A stretch of DNA of 47,036 nucleotides, taken from contig JAFCCW010000008.1 in the NCBI GenBank assembly GCA_017609985.1, positions 1-47,036 of the forward strand, written 5' to 3'. The position numbers and the translations under genes were made by a program. The DNA is from Candidatus Iainarchaeum sp. (GTDB taxonomy: Archaea > Iainarchaeota > Iainarchaeia > Iainarchaeales > JAFCCW01). Every line of letters starts with the position of its first letter. Position 1 is the stretch's first letter. The notes under the pieces are model-generated. The model did no database searches, was not told the origin of the DNA, and saw nothing but the letters and a program-made list of their open reading frames with translations. Positions 40,797 through 47,036 of the stretch are shown here, piece by piece.

Positions 40797-42491
40797 ATGG
40801 ACGAGAATATTTTAGGGGATATTGCGAACGCAAGCACTGACGAGTTTTATACGCCTATTCCAGACGGCTACAAGCCAGGAAAAACAAAATATGTTTTTGT
40901 TACTGGCTCTGTTATCAGCGGAATCGGCAAGGGAATCTTTACTTCCTGTCTTGCAAAGCTTCTCAAAGACCGTGGCCTGAAGATTGCGCCAATGAAAATT
41001 GAAGCTTATATGAATGTTGACGCAGGAACACTTAATCCTTACAGGCATGGGGAAGTCTTTGTTCTTGATGACGGCACTGAAACTGATATGGATCTTGGTT
41101 CTTATGAACGATTCCTTGAACAGAATCTTGACAAGAATTCTTTTGTTACTTCTGGAAGAATTTACAGTAGCATTATTGAAAAAGAGAGAAAAGGACTTTA
41201 TCTTGGACGCGATGTTCAGTTCATTCCCCATGTAACTGGTGAAACAAAAAAGATTTTTCGAGATCTTGCAGTAGGAAGCAAGGCTGATGTTGTAATTATT
41301 GAGGTTGGCGGAACAGTTGGGGACTATGAAAACCTGTTTGCTCTTGAGTCTGCTCGAGAGCTTATGTATGAAGAAGGTGTTGGAAATGCCTGTTTTGTTA
41401 ATTTGACTTATATTCTTGAGCCTCATTCTCTTGGAGAACACAAGAGTAAGGCTGCACAGCTTGGAATAAAGAGATTGCTAGAACTTGGAATTCAGCCAGA
41501 CATTGTTGTTTGCAGGAGCGAGACTCCGATTCCTGAAAAAATCAAGGAAAAAATCAGCATGAATGTAAATGTTCCAGTAAAGCAGGTTATTGGCTTGCAC
41601 GATACTGATGATATTTATACTCTTCCATTGTTTCTCAGAGAGCTTGGTGTTGATGAGCAGGTTCTTAATGTTCTTGGATTAGCAAAAAAATTTCCAGTTA
41701 ACGGAAACAAGAAGCTGAAGGCTTGGACTGAAGAAGTTTCTACAAAACCAACTTCAAAAGAAATTACTGTTGGTATTGCTGGAAAATACACTGGTTTGCG
41801 TGATTCTTATATTAGCATAATCAAGTCTCTTGAACACTGTCAGAATCCAGTTGGAGCAAAAATTAATTTCAGATGGATTGAAACAACTGATGTTGAGAAG
41901 GGAAAGATAACTGCATTAAAGGCTCTTGACGGAATAGACGGCTTGATTGTTCCCGGCGGATTTGGTTCAAGGGGAACTGAGGGAAAAATTTCCTGCATTA
42001 AGCATGCTCGTGAAAACAATATTCCTTTCCTTGGATTGTGCTTTGGTTTTCAAATGGCGGTTATTGAATATGCAAGAAACATGTGCAATCTTGAAAATGC
42101 AAACACAACTGAAATTGACCCAAAAACTAACTATCCTGTTATCTGTATTCTTCCAGAGCAAGAAGAGGTTGATGGTCTTGGCGGGACAATGCGCCTTGGC
42201 GGTTACGATGTTTTCATTAAAAAGAATTCAATTGCCCATAAATTATATGGTTCCGAAAAAGTCAGGGAAAGATTCAGGCACAGATTCAATGTTAACACAA
42301 ATTACATTGACCAGCTTGAAGAAAAAGGTCTTGTCTTTTCAGGAAACGCGGGCAAAAAAAGAATAATGCAGATTCTAGAGCTTCCGGGGCACAAATTCTT
42401 TTTTGGAACCCAGTTCCATCCAGAGTTTACTTCCCGTCCAACAAAACCAAATCCTGCTTATCTCGGTTTTGTCAAGGCTTGTGCAGAATAG
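40797..42491 (+). CDS. pyrG: CTP synthase
   Basis: The protein has 564 residues and forms CTP from UTP, ATP and glutamine. The N-terminal amidoligase domain has VFVTGSVISGIGKG (P-loop), NVDAGTLNPYRHGEVFVLDDG and EVGGTVGDYE. The C-terminal class I glutamine amidotransferase domain has VPGGFGSRG, the nucleophile Cys in FLGLCFGFQ and the triad His/Glu in TQFHPEF. Compared with typical enzymes it carries about 28 extra N-terminal residues (MDENILGDIANAS...) before the P-loop, and KIEAYMNVDAG replaces the usual KxDPYxNxDxG. The catalytic residues are otherwise intact. The gene has its own TATA box and a T8 terminator, so it is a single-gene unit divergent from tRNA-Pro. Confidence 0.96.
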   Translation: MDENILGDIANASTDEFYTPIPDGYKPGKTKYVFVTGSVISGIGKGIFTSCLAKLLKDRGLKIAPMKIEAYMNVDAGTLNPYRHGEVFVLDDGTETDMDLGSYERFLEQNLDKNSFVTSGRIYSSIIEKERKGLYLGRDVQFIPHVTGETKKIFRDLAVGSKADVVIIEVGGTVGDYENLFALESARELMYEEGVGNACFVNLTYILEPHSLGEHKSKAAQLGIKRLLELGIQPDIVVCRSETPIPEKIKEKISMNVNVPVKQVIGLHDTDDIYTLPLFLRELGVDEQVLNVLGLAKKFPVNGNKKLKAWTEEVSTKPTSKEITVGIAGKYTGLRDSYISIIKSLEHCQNPVGAKINFRWIETTDVEKGKITALKALDGIDGLIVPGGFGSRGTEGKISCIKHARENNIPFLGLCFGFQMAVIEYARNMCNLENANTTEIDPKTNYPVICILPEQEEVDGLGGTMRLGGYDVFIKKNSIAHKLYGSEKVRERFRHRFNVNTNYIDQLEEKGLVFSGNAGKKRIMQILELPGHKFFFGTQFHPEFTSRPTKPNPAYLGFVKACAE

Positions 42492-42502
42492 TTTTTTTTC
42501 TT
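42491..42502 (+). terminator. Poly-T terminator after pyrG
   Basis: GTTTTTTTTCTT begins at the last base of the pyrG stop codon. The following gene has its own TATA box 22 bases later. Confidence 0.6.
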
Positions 42503-42512
42503 CTAAAAATGC

Positions 42513-42522
42513 TTATAAATAA
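42513..42522 (+). promoter_or_regulatory. TATA box of the ABC transporter pair
   Basis: TTATAAATAA is centred 26-28 nt before the GTG at 42546, predicting a leaderless GTG start. Confidence 0.55.
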
Positions 42523-42545
42523 GTTAGTATTATTCATATCAAACG

Positions 42546-43520
42546 GTGTTTTTCTTGGATCCGGCTATTGAAGTAAAGAATCTTTCAAAAATATTTAGAC
42601 TTAAACAGCACTCAACGAGCAGTCTTAGAAATACTTTTTTTCCAAATTTTCAGTCTTTTAAAGCGATTGACAATGTTTCCTTCAAGGTTAAGAAAAACGA
42701 AACATTTGGTTTGCTTGGGCCTAATGGAGCAGGCAAAACAACTCTTGTAAGATGTCTTACAAATTTGCTGTTGCCGACAGAGGGAACAGTTCTTATTGAA
42801 GGAAGACCTGTTTCTGACTCGGTTTACAAAATAGGGGGGATGTTCAGTTATTCAATGATTTACAGGAGAATGACTGGCTATGACAATCTCAAGTTTTTTG
42901 CAAAAATTTATGGAGTAAAAGATTACAAGGCAAGAATTGCTGAATTAGATTCCTTGTTTGAGCTTGGCTCCTGGCTTGACAATCTTGTTGAAAATTATTC
43001 TTTGGGAATGAAGTCAAAGCTTGCTTTTGCCCGGGCTCTTATTCATAATCCAGAAATTGTTTTTCTTGACGAACCAACTCTCGGTCTTGACCCAAATATT
43101 GCTTTGAAGCTCAGAAAAGAAATTTTGAAAATGAACAAGACAATTTTTCTCACAACTCATTACATGGAAGAGGCTAACGAGCTTTGTGACAAAATTGCGA
43201 TAATGAATGAAGGAAAGATTATTGTCAAGGGCTCTCCGGAGGAATTAAAAGAGCTTGTAAAGCAAAACCAGGTTGTTCTTATTTCTGTTTCAAAGCAGGC
43301 TGATGAACTCAAAAAGATTTTGTATGAGTCTGAAATCGTGCATGCAGTTTCTCCCACGCACGACGGCTTCAAAATTCTTCTTAGGCAAAAGTCAGACATA
43401 TCTGAGCTTTTGCTGATTCTTTCAAAATTTAAGATAGACAAGATTGTGGAGGAAGAACCCAAGCTTGTTGATGTGTTTGTAAAACTTACTGGTGGTAAAA
43501 TTGAGAAAGTTTGTGAATGA
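42546..43520 (+). CDS. ABC-2 type transporter ATP-binding protein
   Basis: The protein has 324 residues from the GTG at 42546. It has Walker A GPNGAGKTT, Q-loop region IGGMFSYSMIYRRMTGYDNL, signature NYSLGMKSKLAFARAL, Walker B IVFLDEPTLGLDP, the D-loop and H-loop TTHYMEEA. The signature is NYSLGMKSKL rather than LSGGQ, as in many DrrA/NodI-type exporters. A C-terminal extension of about 90 residues after the nucleotide-binding domain is typical of that group. The overlapping next gene encodes the ABC-2 permease, so the pair forms an exporter. Substrate is unknown; lipids, drugs or a glycan are all handled by this class, and neighbourhood to the glycan island is suggestive only. Confidence 0.92.
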   Translation: MFFLDPAIEVKNLSKIFRLKQHSTSSLRNTFFPNFQSFKAIDNVSFKVKKNETFGLLGPNGAGKTTLVRCLTNLLLPTEGTVLIEGRPVSDSVYKIGGMFSYSMIYRRMTGYDNLKFFAKIYGVKDYKARIAELDSLFELGSWLDNLVENYSLGMKSKLAFARALIHNPEIVFLDEPTLGLDPNIALKLRKEILKMNKTIFLTTHYMEEANELCDKIAIMNEGKIIVKGSPEELKELVKQNQVVLISVSKQADELKKILYESEIVHAVSPTHDGFKILLRQKSDISELLLILSKFKIDKIVEEEPKLVDVFVKLTGGKIEKVCE

Positions 43521-44331
43521 ATCACTTGCCCTTGCTGAAAAAGAATTAAAGCTTGCTCTGCGATTCAAGTTTTCGTTTTTTACATCCGGCTTTGTTCAAC
43601 CTCTGCTTAAGATTGTTCCATTTGCGCTTGTTTACTATGGTTTCTTTGCGTTTGGAGGTGGACAAGACATCGGAGTTGTGACAGGAGCAAATTTTTTCAT
43701 TTTTCTTGTGCTTGGGCTGATTGCGGACATGTTTTTTGAAATGGGGTTTAGTGCTTTTACTACTCGTTTTCTAAATGAAAAATACTGGGATACTATTGAA
43801 GGAATTCTCATGGCTCCTCTTAATAAGATTTCTTTGATTTCCGGAGTTGGTTTAGCTGAACTAATTGCTTTTGCTCCAGCACTTGCATTGTTTTTTTCAA
43901 TTGTTTTCATTATTCATGCAGTTTCCATAAACATTATTGTTTTTGTTTTATGTGTTCTGTTGCTTGCTTTGTTTATTTCTCTTTCGCTGGGTCTTATTGC
44001 AAGCTGTGCTGTTTTGTTCAATGAAAATTTTGTTCCTTTCTTTAGTTATCTTCGAATGGGCTTAGTGTTTATTTCCTGCTTTTATTATCCTATTGATGTT
44101 CTTCTTTTCGAAACAATGGGTTACACTGTTGATCTTCGAATTCTTGCACTGCTTAATCCATTTTATCAGGCAAATTTTTTGATAAAGGAAGCTTGGTTAA
44201 ATCCAGGTTTTGTTTTAGCTGATGGAATTTTTCCTTTTGCATATTTAATTCTTTTTGCACTGATTACTCCACTTTTTGCAATATTTATGTTTAACAAGCT
44301 CTGGAGAATTCTTGGAATTCAGGGATACTAA
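43492..44331 (+). CDS. ABC-2 type transporter permease
   Basis: The protein has about 279 residues. The start is uncertain: GTG 43492, TTG 43501 or GTG 43513, all inside the end of the ATPase gene. The layout is that of ABC-2 permeases: an amphipathic N-terminus (LALAEKELKLALRFKF), then six membrane segments with FFEMGFSAFTTRFLNEKYWDTIEGILMAPLNKISLISG as the conserved coupling region after the second helix. The ending FALITPLFAIFMFNKLWRILGIQGY is also typical (last helix plus coupling tail). It forms the membrane pore of the exporter with the preceding ATPase. Transcription probably ends in the region after 44331. Confidence 0.9.
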   Translation: MVKLRKFVNESLALAEKELKLALRFKFSFFTSGFVQPLLKIVPFALVYYGFFAFGGGQDIGVVTGANFFIFLVLGLIADMFFEMGFSAFTTRFLNEKYWDTIEGILMAPLNKISLISGVGLAELIAFAPALALFFSIVFIIHAVSINIIVFVLCVLLLALFISLSLGLIASCAVLFNENFVPFFSYLRMGLVFISCFYYPIDVLLFETMGYTVDLRILALLNPFYQANFLIKEAWLNPGFVLADGIFPFAYLILFALITPLFAIFMFNKLWRILGIQGY

Positions 44332-44368
44332 TTTCCAAGGATATTATAATTCAAGGATACCATAATCC
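44318..44368 (+). repeat. Three degenerate 16-18 bp tandem copies
   Basis: TTCAGGGATACTAATT, TCCAAGGATATTATAATT and CAAGGATACCATAATCC follow one another across the permease stop codon. The last two agree at most positions. No function is evident. Confidence 0.45.
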
Positions 44369-44409
44369 AAATCTGCCATTCTTGAAGCACTTTTTCTTGA
44401 ATTAAAAAA

Positions 44410-44516
44410 AAGAAATAGAGATGAGGAAGCACAGTGGGAACAAAAAATAACTCCTTTTCGCGGAGTGAGCTTTTCCCAAAAGCTTCCGGCTTTAACTGGT
44501 GCTAGTTGCCATCTCC
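44410..44516 (-). ncRNA. Candidate structured non-coding RNA with promoter and terminator
   Basis: On the minus strand a TATA element (CTTTTAAAC) is centred 26 nt before GGAGATGG at 44516. The ends pair as GAGATG (44510-44515) with CATCTC (44418-44423), directly followed by a T8 tract (TTCTTTTTTTTAA), a normal archaeal RNA terminator. Inside are AGCAC/GTGCT extended by AGT/ACT, hairpin AGCTTTT-GGG-AAAAGCT and hairpin ACTCC-GCGAAAA-GGAGT, giving a junction of about 107 nt. No open reading frame of note is present. It does not match RNase P RNA, SRP RNA, tRNA, 5S rRNA or a box C/D or H/ACA guide that I could recognise. The rest of the 320-bp gap (44332-44651) holds short repeats and nothing else I can name. 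Confidence 0.6.
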
Positions 44517-44537
44517 ATTAGACTCTATGTTCTGATT

Positions 44538-44546
44538 GTTTAAAAG
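44538..44546 (-). promoter_or_regulatory. TATA box of the candidate ncRNA
   Basis: Minus-strand ACTTTTAAAC is centred near 44542, 26 nt upstream of the first base of the closing helix region (44516). Confidence 0.5.
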
Positions 44547-44651
44547 TGTTTCTGAAACTTGAACTAGTTAAGAAATTAATCCTGTTTCGCTTATTGCCGG
44601 TTAAGCCTTTGGCGCAAGTCAATCTTGTGTGTTCTCATGCTTTTATTATAA

Positions 44652-45065
44652 TCAGTGTTTTTTCATTACAGTAAAAGATTCTGTTTCTTTTACTCCTTGC
44701 AATTTGCCTATATCGTCAATTAAGTTGTTCATGTCCTCTGCATTCTGCATCTGAGCATGCATTATGATGTCAAAGGGCCCTGTAACTTCAAAAATAAAGC
44801 TCTTGTTTCCTCTTGTTTTTGAAATCTTTTCAATTATTTCCTGTGTTTTTTTTGGATCGCATTTGATGCAAATCACGGTGTCGAACTGAAGTTTGCTTGA
44901 GAGTTCTGTGGAAAATTTCAGAATCGTTCCATTTTCTTTCATTGACTTTACTCTTTTTCTAACAGTTCCCTCTGAAATTCCCAACTCTTTTGCTATTCTC
45001 AAATAAGGGGTTCTGCTGTTTTCTTTGAGTGCTTCAAGTATTGCTCTGTCAGTCTCATCCAGCAT
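44652..45065 (-). CDS. Lrp/AsnC family transcriptional regulator
   Basis: The protein has 137 residues from the ATG at 45065, giving the family start MLDETDRAILEALKENSR. The track ATG at 45098 lies upstream of the TATA box (minus TTTATAATATATT, centred 26 nt before 45065). The N-terminal winged HTH (TPYLRIAKELGISEGTVRKRVKSM) is followed by a RAM ligand-binding domain (FDTVICIKCDPKKTQEIIEKI, FEVTGPFDIIMHAQMQNAEDMNNLIDDIGKLQGVKETESFTV). Archaeal Lrp proteins form octamers and respond to amino acids. The regulated genes are not evident; the divergent neighbours are a cyclophilin-like protein and a DUF296 protein. It probably autoregulates. Confidence 0.92.
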   Translation of the reverse strand: MLDETDRAILEALKENSRTPYLRIAKELGISEGTVRKRVKSMKENGTILKFSTELSSKLQFDTVICIKCDPKKTQEIIEKISKTRGNKSFIFEVTGPFDIIMHAQMQNAEDMNNLIDDIGKLQGVKETESFTVMKKH

Positions 45066-45083
45066 GCAAACAATAAATTCGAA

Positions 45084-45096
45084 ATATATTATAAAC
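45084..45096 (-). promoter_or_regulatory. TATA box of the lrp-type gene
   Basis: Minus-strand TTTATAATATATT predicts a leaderless start at the ATG at 45065. Confidence 0.55.
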
Positions 45097-45150
45097 ATTA
45101 CTTTTTTCTTACGAAATGCGTTTGTCGGGATTTTGCTCGCTTTTGTCTTA

Positions 45151-45270
45151 TTTTGTTTGCTTTGTCTTGTCTTGCTTTGTTTGTTTTGTTTTGTCTTGTT
45201 TTGTCTTGTCTTGTTTTGTCTTGTCTTGCTTTGTTTGTTTTGTTTTTTGTTTTGTTTTCCTTGTTTTTTT
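45151..45270 (+). repeat. A-free TTGTC/TTTTG low-complexity tract
   Basis: For about 120 bp the plus strand contains no A and is built from TTGTC, TTTTG and TTTGC units. A stretch of about 30 bases (TTGTCTTGTCTTGCTTTGTT, continuing TGTTTTGTTTT) occurs twice, near 45162 and 45217. It separates the divergent Lrp and cyclophilin-like genes. The track ORFs reading Cys/Phe/Leu here (45025, 45116 N-terminus) are not credible proteins. Confidence 0.8.
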
Positions 45271-45287
45271 ATCTGATTTTCTCAATT

Positions 45288-45296
45288 ATTATTTAA
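45288..45296 (+). promoter_or_regulatory. TATA box for the cyclophilin-like gene
   Basis: TTATTTAAT predicts transcription from about 45318, a leader of about 8 nt to the ATG at 45326, and so excludes the repeat-encoded N-terminus in the track. Confidence 0.5.
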
Positions 45297-45325
45297 TGTT
45301 TTCTCTATCCAGTTTTATTGATTGT

Positions 45326-45730
45326 ATGCGAAAAAAAATAATTATATCTTCCGGAAGCTTGAAAGTCTATGCTGAACTTTTTTCTGATAAAAGTCCTGAA
45401 ACTTTTAAGGAAATTGTTTCAGCTCTTCCTTTTTCTTCAGTTGCAAGCACTTGGGGCGACGAGATTTATTTTGAAATTCCTGTGAATCCTGTTAATTCTC
45501 AGGAAGAGAACTTAACTTCGAGTCTGGAAGTTGGTGACATTGCTTTCTGGCCACAGGGAAATTGCTTTTGCATTTTTTTTGGAAAAACCCCTGCTTCCTC
45601 CTCTGACAAACCAGCTCCTGCTTCTCCGGTTAACTTGGTTGGCACGATTTTAGAAATTGACTCATTGAAGATTAATTCTTTAAAAAAGGTTTCAAACAAT
45701 GACAAAATAACTGTTGAGGTGATTGAATAA
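45326..45730 (+). CDS. Cyclophilin-like fold protein (COG2164/DUF369)
   Basis: The protein has 134 residues from the ATG at 45326. The COG2164 pattern is clear: KVYAELFSDKSPETFKEIVSALPFSSVASTWGDEIYFEIPV, VGDIAFWPQGNCFCIFFGKTPASS, and VNLVGTILEIDSLKIN. These proteins have the cyclophilin fold but lack the usual proline-isomerase residues; their biochemical role is not established. The upstream 70 residues of the track ORF come from the T-rich tract and are rejected because the TATA box lies after it. The stop overlaps the start of the DUF296 gene by one base (TAATG), so they are coupled. Confidence 0.88.
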   Translation: MRKKIIISSGSLKVYAELFSDKSPETFKEIVSALPFSSVASTWGDEIYFEIPVNPVNSQEENLTSSLEVGDIAFWPQGNCFCIFFGKTPASSSDKPAPASPVNLVGTILEIDSLKINSLKKVSNNDKITVEVIE

Positions 45731-46152
45731 TGCAGTCATTGGAAAAAAATGGATTAGTATTTATTAGAATGTTTCCTGGCGAGAACTTTTACACGTCTCT
45801 TGAAGAAGCATGCAAAAAGCATTCTGTTCAGTCCGCGGTTGTGCTTTCTTCTCTTGGTCAGCTTAAAGATTTCAAGCTCGGGTACTTTGTTGAAAAAGGA
45901 GACTATTCTCCTCAGGAATTCTCTGAACCACACGAACTGATTTCTGTTTCAGGAGTAATTCATGCACAGGATGAAAAGCATGAATTTCATCTTCATGCTG
46001 CTCTTGGAAACAGGGGCAAGCAGACTGTTTCAGGGCACTTGATTGAAGGAATTGTTGAAATAACAAATGAAACAGTTCTTTTGAAATCAGATGCTGTTCT
46101 TAACCGTAAAGAAGAAGAGGAAACAGGTTTACGCGGTTTGTTTCTTGACTAA
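45730..46152 (+). CDS. DUF296 / PPC-domain protein
   Basis: The protein has 140 residues, a single PPC (plants and prokaryotes conserved) domain: IRMFPGENFYTSLEEACKKHSVQSAVVLSSLGQLKDFKLGYF, HELISVSGVIHA, HEFHLHAALGNRG and GHLIEGIVEITNETVLL. The two His-containing stretches (HLHA, GHL) are the probable metal-binding residues. In plants the domain accompanies AT-hooks and mediates trimerisation; prokaryotic stand-alone forms are thought to bind DNA or a small ligand, without firm proof. Its coupling to the cyclophilin-like gene hints at a joint role. The 3' end overlaps the convergent MATE gene by 24 bp. Confidence 0.9.
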   Translation: MQSLEKNGLVFIRMFPGENFYTSLEEACKKHSVQSAVVLSSLGQLKDFKLGYFVEKGDYSPQEFSEPHELISVSGVIHAQDEKHEFHLHAALGNRGKQTVSGHLIEGIVEITNETVLLKSDAVLNRKEEEETGLRGLFLD

Positions 46153-47036
46153 ATTTGTTTTGCTCAGCCACAGTCCTGAATAAAACAGTCCAAGTGCAAG
46201 CAGTAGAGCAATAAAGTTTCCTGCTGGAAAGCCCCACCATATTCCTTCAAGTCCCATCTGAGTTGACAGGAAGGCAGCTGAAATAATAATAAATATCCAT
46301 CTTCCAAGATTTACTCCTAACTGAAGATCTGTTCTTCCGGCTCCCTGGAATGCTGCTCCAAGCACTAATTCTATTCCCATGAACAGGTAGCCCCACACAA
46401 CTATTCTAAGATAGCTTGACCCTGCAGTGATAACTCCAATGCTTTTTGTGAACACTGAAAAAATTGCTTCTGGAAAAACAAACCATATAATGCTGACTGC
46501 AAAAAGTATTGCTGAAATAATTCCTGCTGAATAGTAGGTTGCTTTTTTTGTTCTTTCAAGAGACCCTGCTCCGAGATTTTGCCCAACCACTGGGATTAGT
46601 GCAGAGGTAATTCCAAGAACAGGAAGAAGAACAAGTGTTTCAATTCTCATCGCAACTCCGAAGGAAGCTATTGCGACTGTTCCAAAACCGCCGACAAGCG
46701 CAGTCATCATAATCAATCCAATGCTGTTTACTCCCTGGCTAATTGAACTCGGAAAACCTATCTTGAAAATCTTTTTAACTATTCCAAAGTCAAGAGAAAA
46801 ATCTCTTGGTGCAAGTTTAATGCTTGTTTTTCCCCTGAACAAGTGAATTAACACAAGACCTGTTCCAATGCTTCTTGAAACAACTGTTGCTATTGCTGCA
46901 CCGCTTAGACCCATTCCAGGAATTAACCAGAATCCAAAAATAAGTATTGGGTCAAGAATTATGTTAATCCCTATTCCAATTCCCTGATAAATCGTTGGAG
47001 TCAATGCATCTCCGTCTGCCATGATTATTCCTCTTG
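46129..47036 (-). CDS. MATE family efflux transporter, 5' end outside window
   Basis: The frame stays open to the window edge, so the track ATG at 47022 is internal; about 302 codons are present of the usual about 450. It is the C-terminal two-thirds of a NorM/DinF-like protein: GDALTPTIYQGIGIGINIILDPILIFG (end of the N-lobe), GLSGAAIATVVSRSIG, KIGFPSSISQGVNSIGLIMMTALVGGFG (start of the C-lobe), ASFGVAMRIETLVLLPVLGITSALIPVVGQNLGAG, GAAFQGAGRTDLQLGVNLGRW. MATE proteins export drugs or metabolites with Na+ or H+. MATE and Wzx flippases belong to the same MOP superfamily; this one has MATE features, so a glycan-flippase role is not claimed. Confidence 0.9.
   Translation of the reverse strand, partial: RGIIMADGDALTPTIYQGIGIGINIILDPILIFGFWLIPGMGLSGAAIATVVSRSIGTGLVLIHLFRGKTSIKLAPRDFSLDFGIVKKIFKIGFPSSISQGVNSIGLIMMTALVGGFGTVAIASFGVAMRIETLVLLPVLGITSALIPVVGQNLGAGSLERTKKATYYSAGIISAILFAVSIIWFVFPEAIFSVFTKSIGVITAGSSYLRIVVWGYLFMGIELVLGAAFQGAGRTDLQLGVNLGRWIFIIISAAFLSTQMGLEGIWWGFPAGNFIALLLALGLFYSGLWLSKTNLVKKQTA

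Noticed and set aside
44410-44516. Fluoride (crcB) riboswitch suggested by the GGAGATGG start
   Set aside because: The paired GGNG/CNCC helix and the downstream TGATG-type segment do not follow, and the RNA is not upstream of a gene on its strand.
45025-45325. ORFs of Cys/Phe/Leu in the T-rich tract
   Set aside because: They are low-complexity translations of TTGTC/TTTTG repeats, upstream of the promoter of the real gene at 45326.
1-47036. CRISPR arrays, insertion sequences, integrase or phage genes
   Set aside because: No regularly spaced direct repeats with unique spacers, no transposase motifs and no terminal inverted repeats were seen; the repeats found are inside surface-protein genes.

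Overview
The window looks like an AT-rich archaeal chromosome fragment, most plausibly from a DPANN-type lineage such as Diapherotrites, Woesearchaeota, Micrarchaeota or Aenigmarchaeota. That assignment is inferred from gene content. Archaeal signs are TATA boxes placed about 26 nt upstream of many starts (often giving leaderless or near-leaderless mRNAs), poly-T terminators, an archaeal XRE-CBS regulator, an Lrp-type regulator, a TraB/PrgY membrane protein, and the COG1900/NIL-ferredoxin/COG2122 homocysteine genes known mainly from methanogens. Some genes are of bacterial type, notably MetK and the surface-polysaccharide enzymes.

Layout. (1) 1-6564: an operon-like run of four exported proteins with Ig-like repeats. 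The three complete ones have signal peptides and C-terminal membrane anchors. (2) 6652-11000: a sulfur amino-acid/SAM module. A divergently transcribed HTH-CBS regulator faces DUF39, NIL-ferredoxin, COG2122 and then bacterial-type metK; the DUF39 and metK promoter regions share an 11-bp motif. (3) 11072-15658: PHP-domain protein, CDP-alcohol phosphotransferase, a polytopic glycosyltransferase-like protein, an EMAP-type tRNA-binding protein and TraB. (4) 15735-26281: two giant Cys-rich surface proteins (2076 and 1439 aa), translationally coupled, with InlB-like beta repeats, MopE-like Asp-rich metal-binding repeats, a FnIII domain and CARDB domains. (5) 26536-40458: a surface-glycan island with a sugar-phosphate transferase, GT2 and GT4 glycosyltransferases, an HprK-like kinase, a DUF4330-like repeat protein, two Wzy/ligase-type proteins that overlap tail to tail, an acetyltransferase, a broken GT4 gene and UDP-GlcNAc 2-epimerase. 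(6) 40462-47036: tRNA-Pro(CGG), CTP synthase, an ABC-2 transporter pair, a probable unclassified structured ncRNA, an Lrp regulator, a TTGTC/TTTTG low-complexity tract, a cyclophilin-like protein, a DUF296 protein and a partial MATE transporter.

How the parts fit together. The DUF39/NIL-Fd/COG2122 proteins would make homocysteine and MetK would turn methionine into SAM. The CBS regulator is a candidate SAM or adenosyl-ligand sensor for the module. The glycan island has activities for lipid-linked glycan initiation, elongation, decoration and polymerisation or transfer. The surface proteins are candidate substrates, but that is inference.

The most unusual observations are the putative SAM-sensing homocysteine/metK regulon, the 219-bp antisense overlap of two Wzy-like genes around a palindrome that encodes LSRE on both strands, the discoidin-like domain inserted in one of them, and the ncRNA with promoter, closing helix and poly-T terminator at 44.4-44.5 kb. 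I saw no CRISPR array, insertion sequence, integrase or replication origin.
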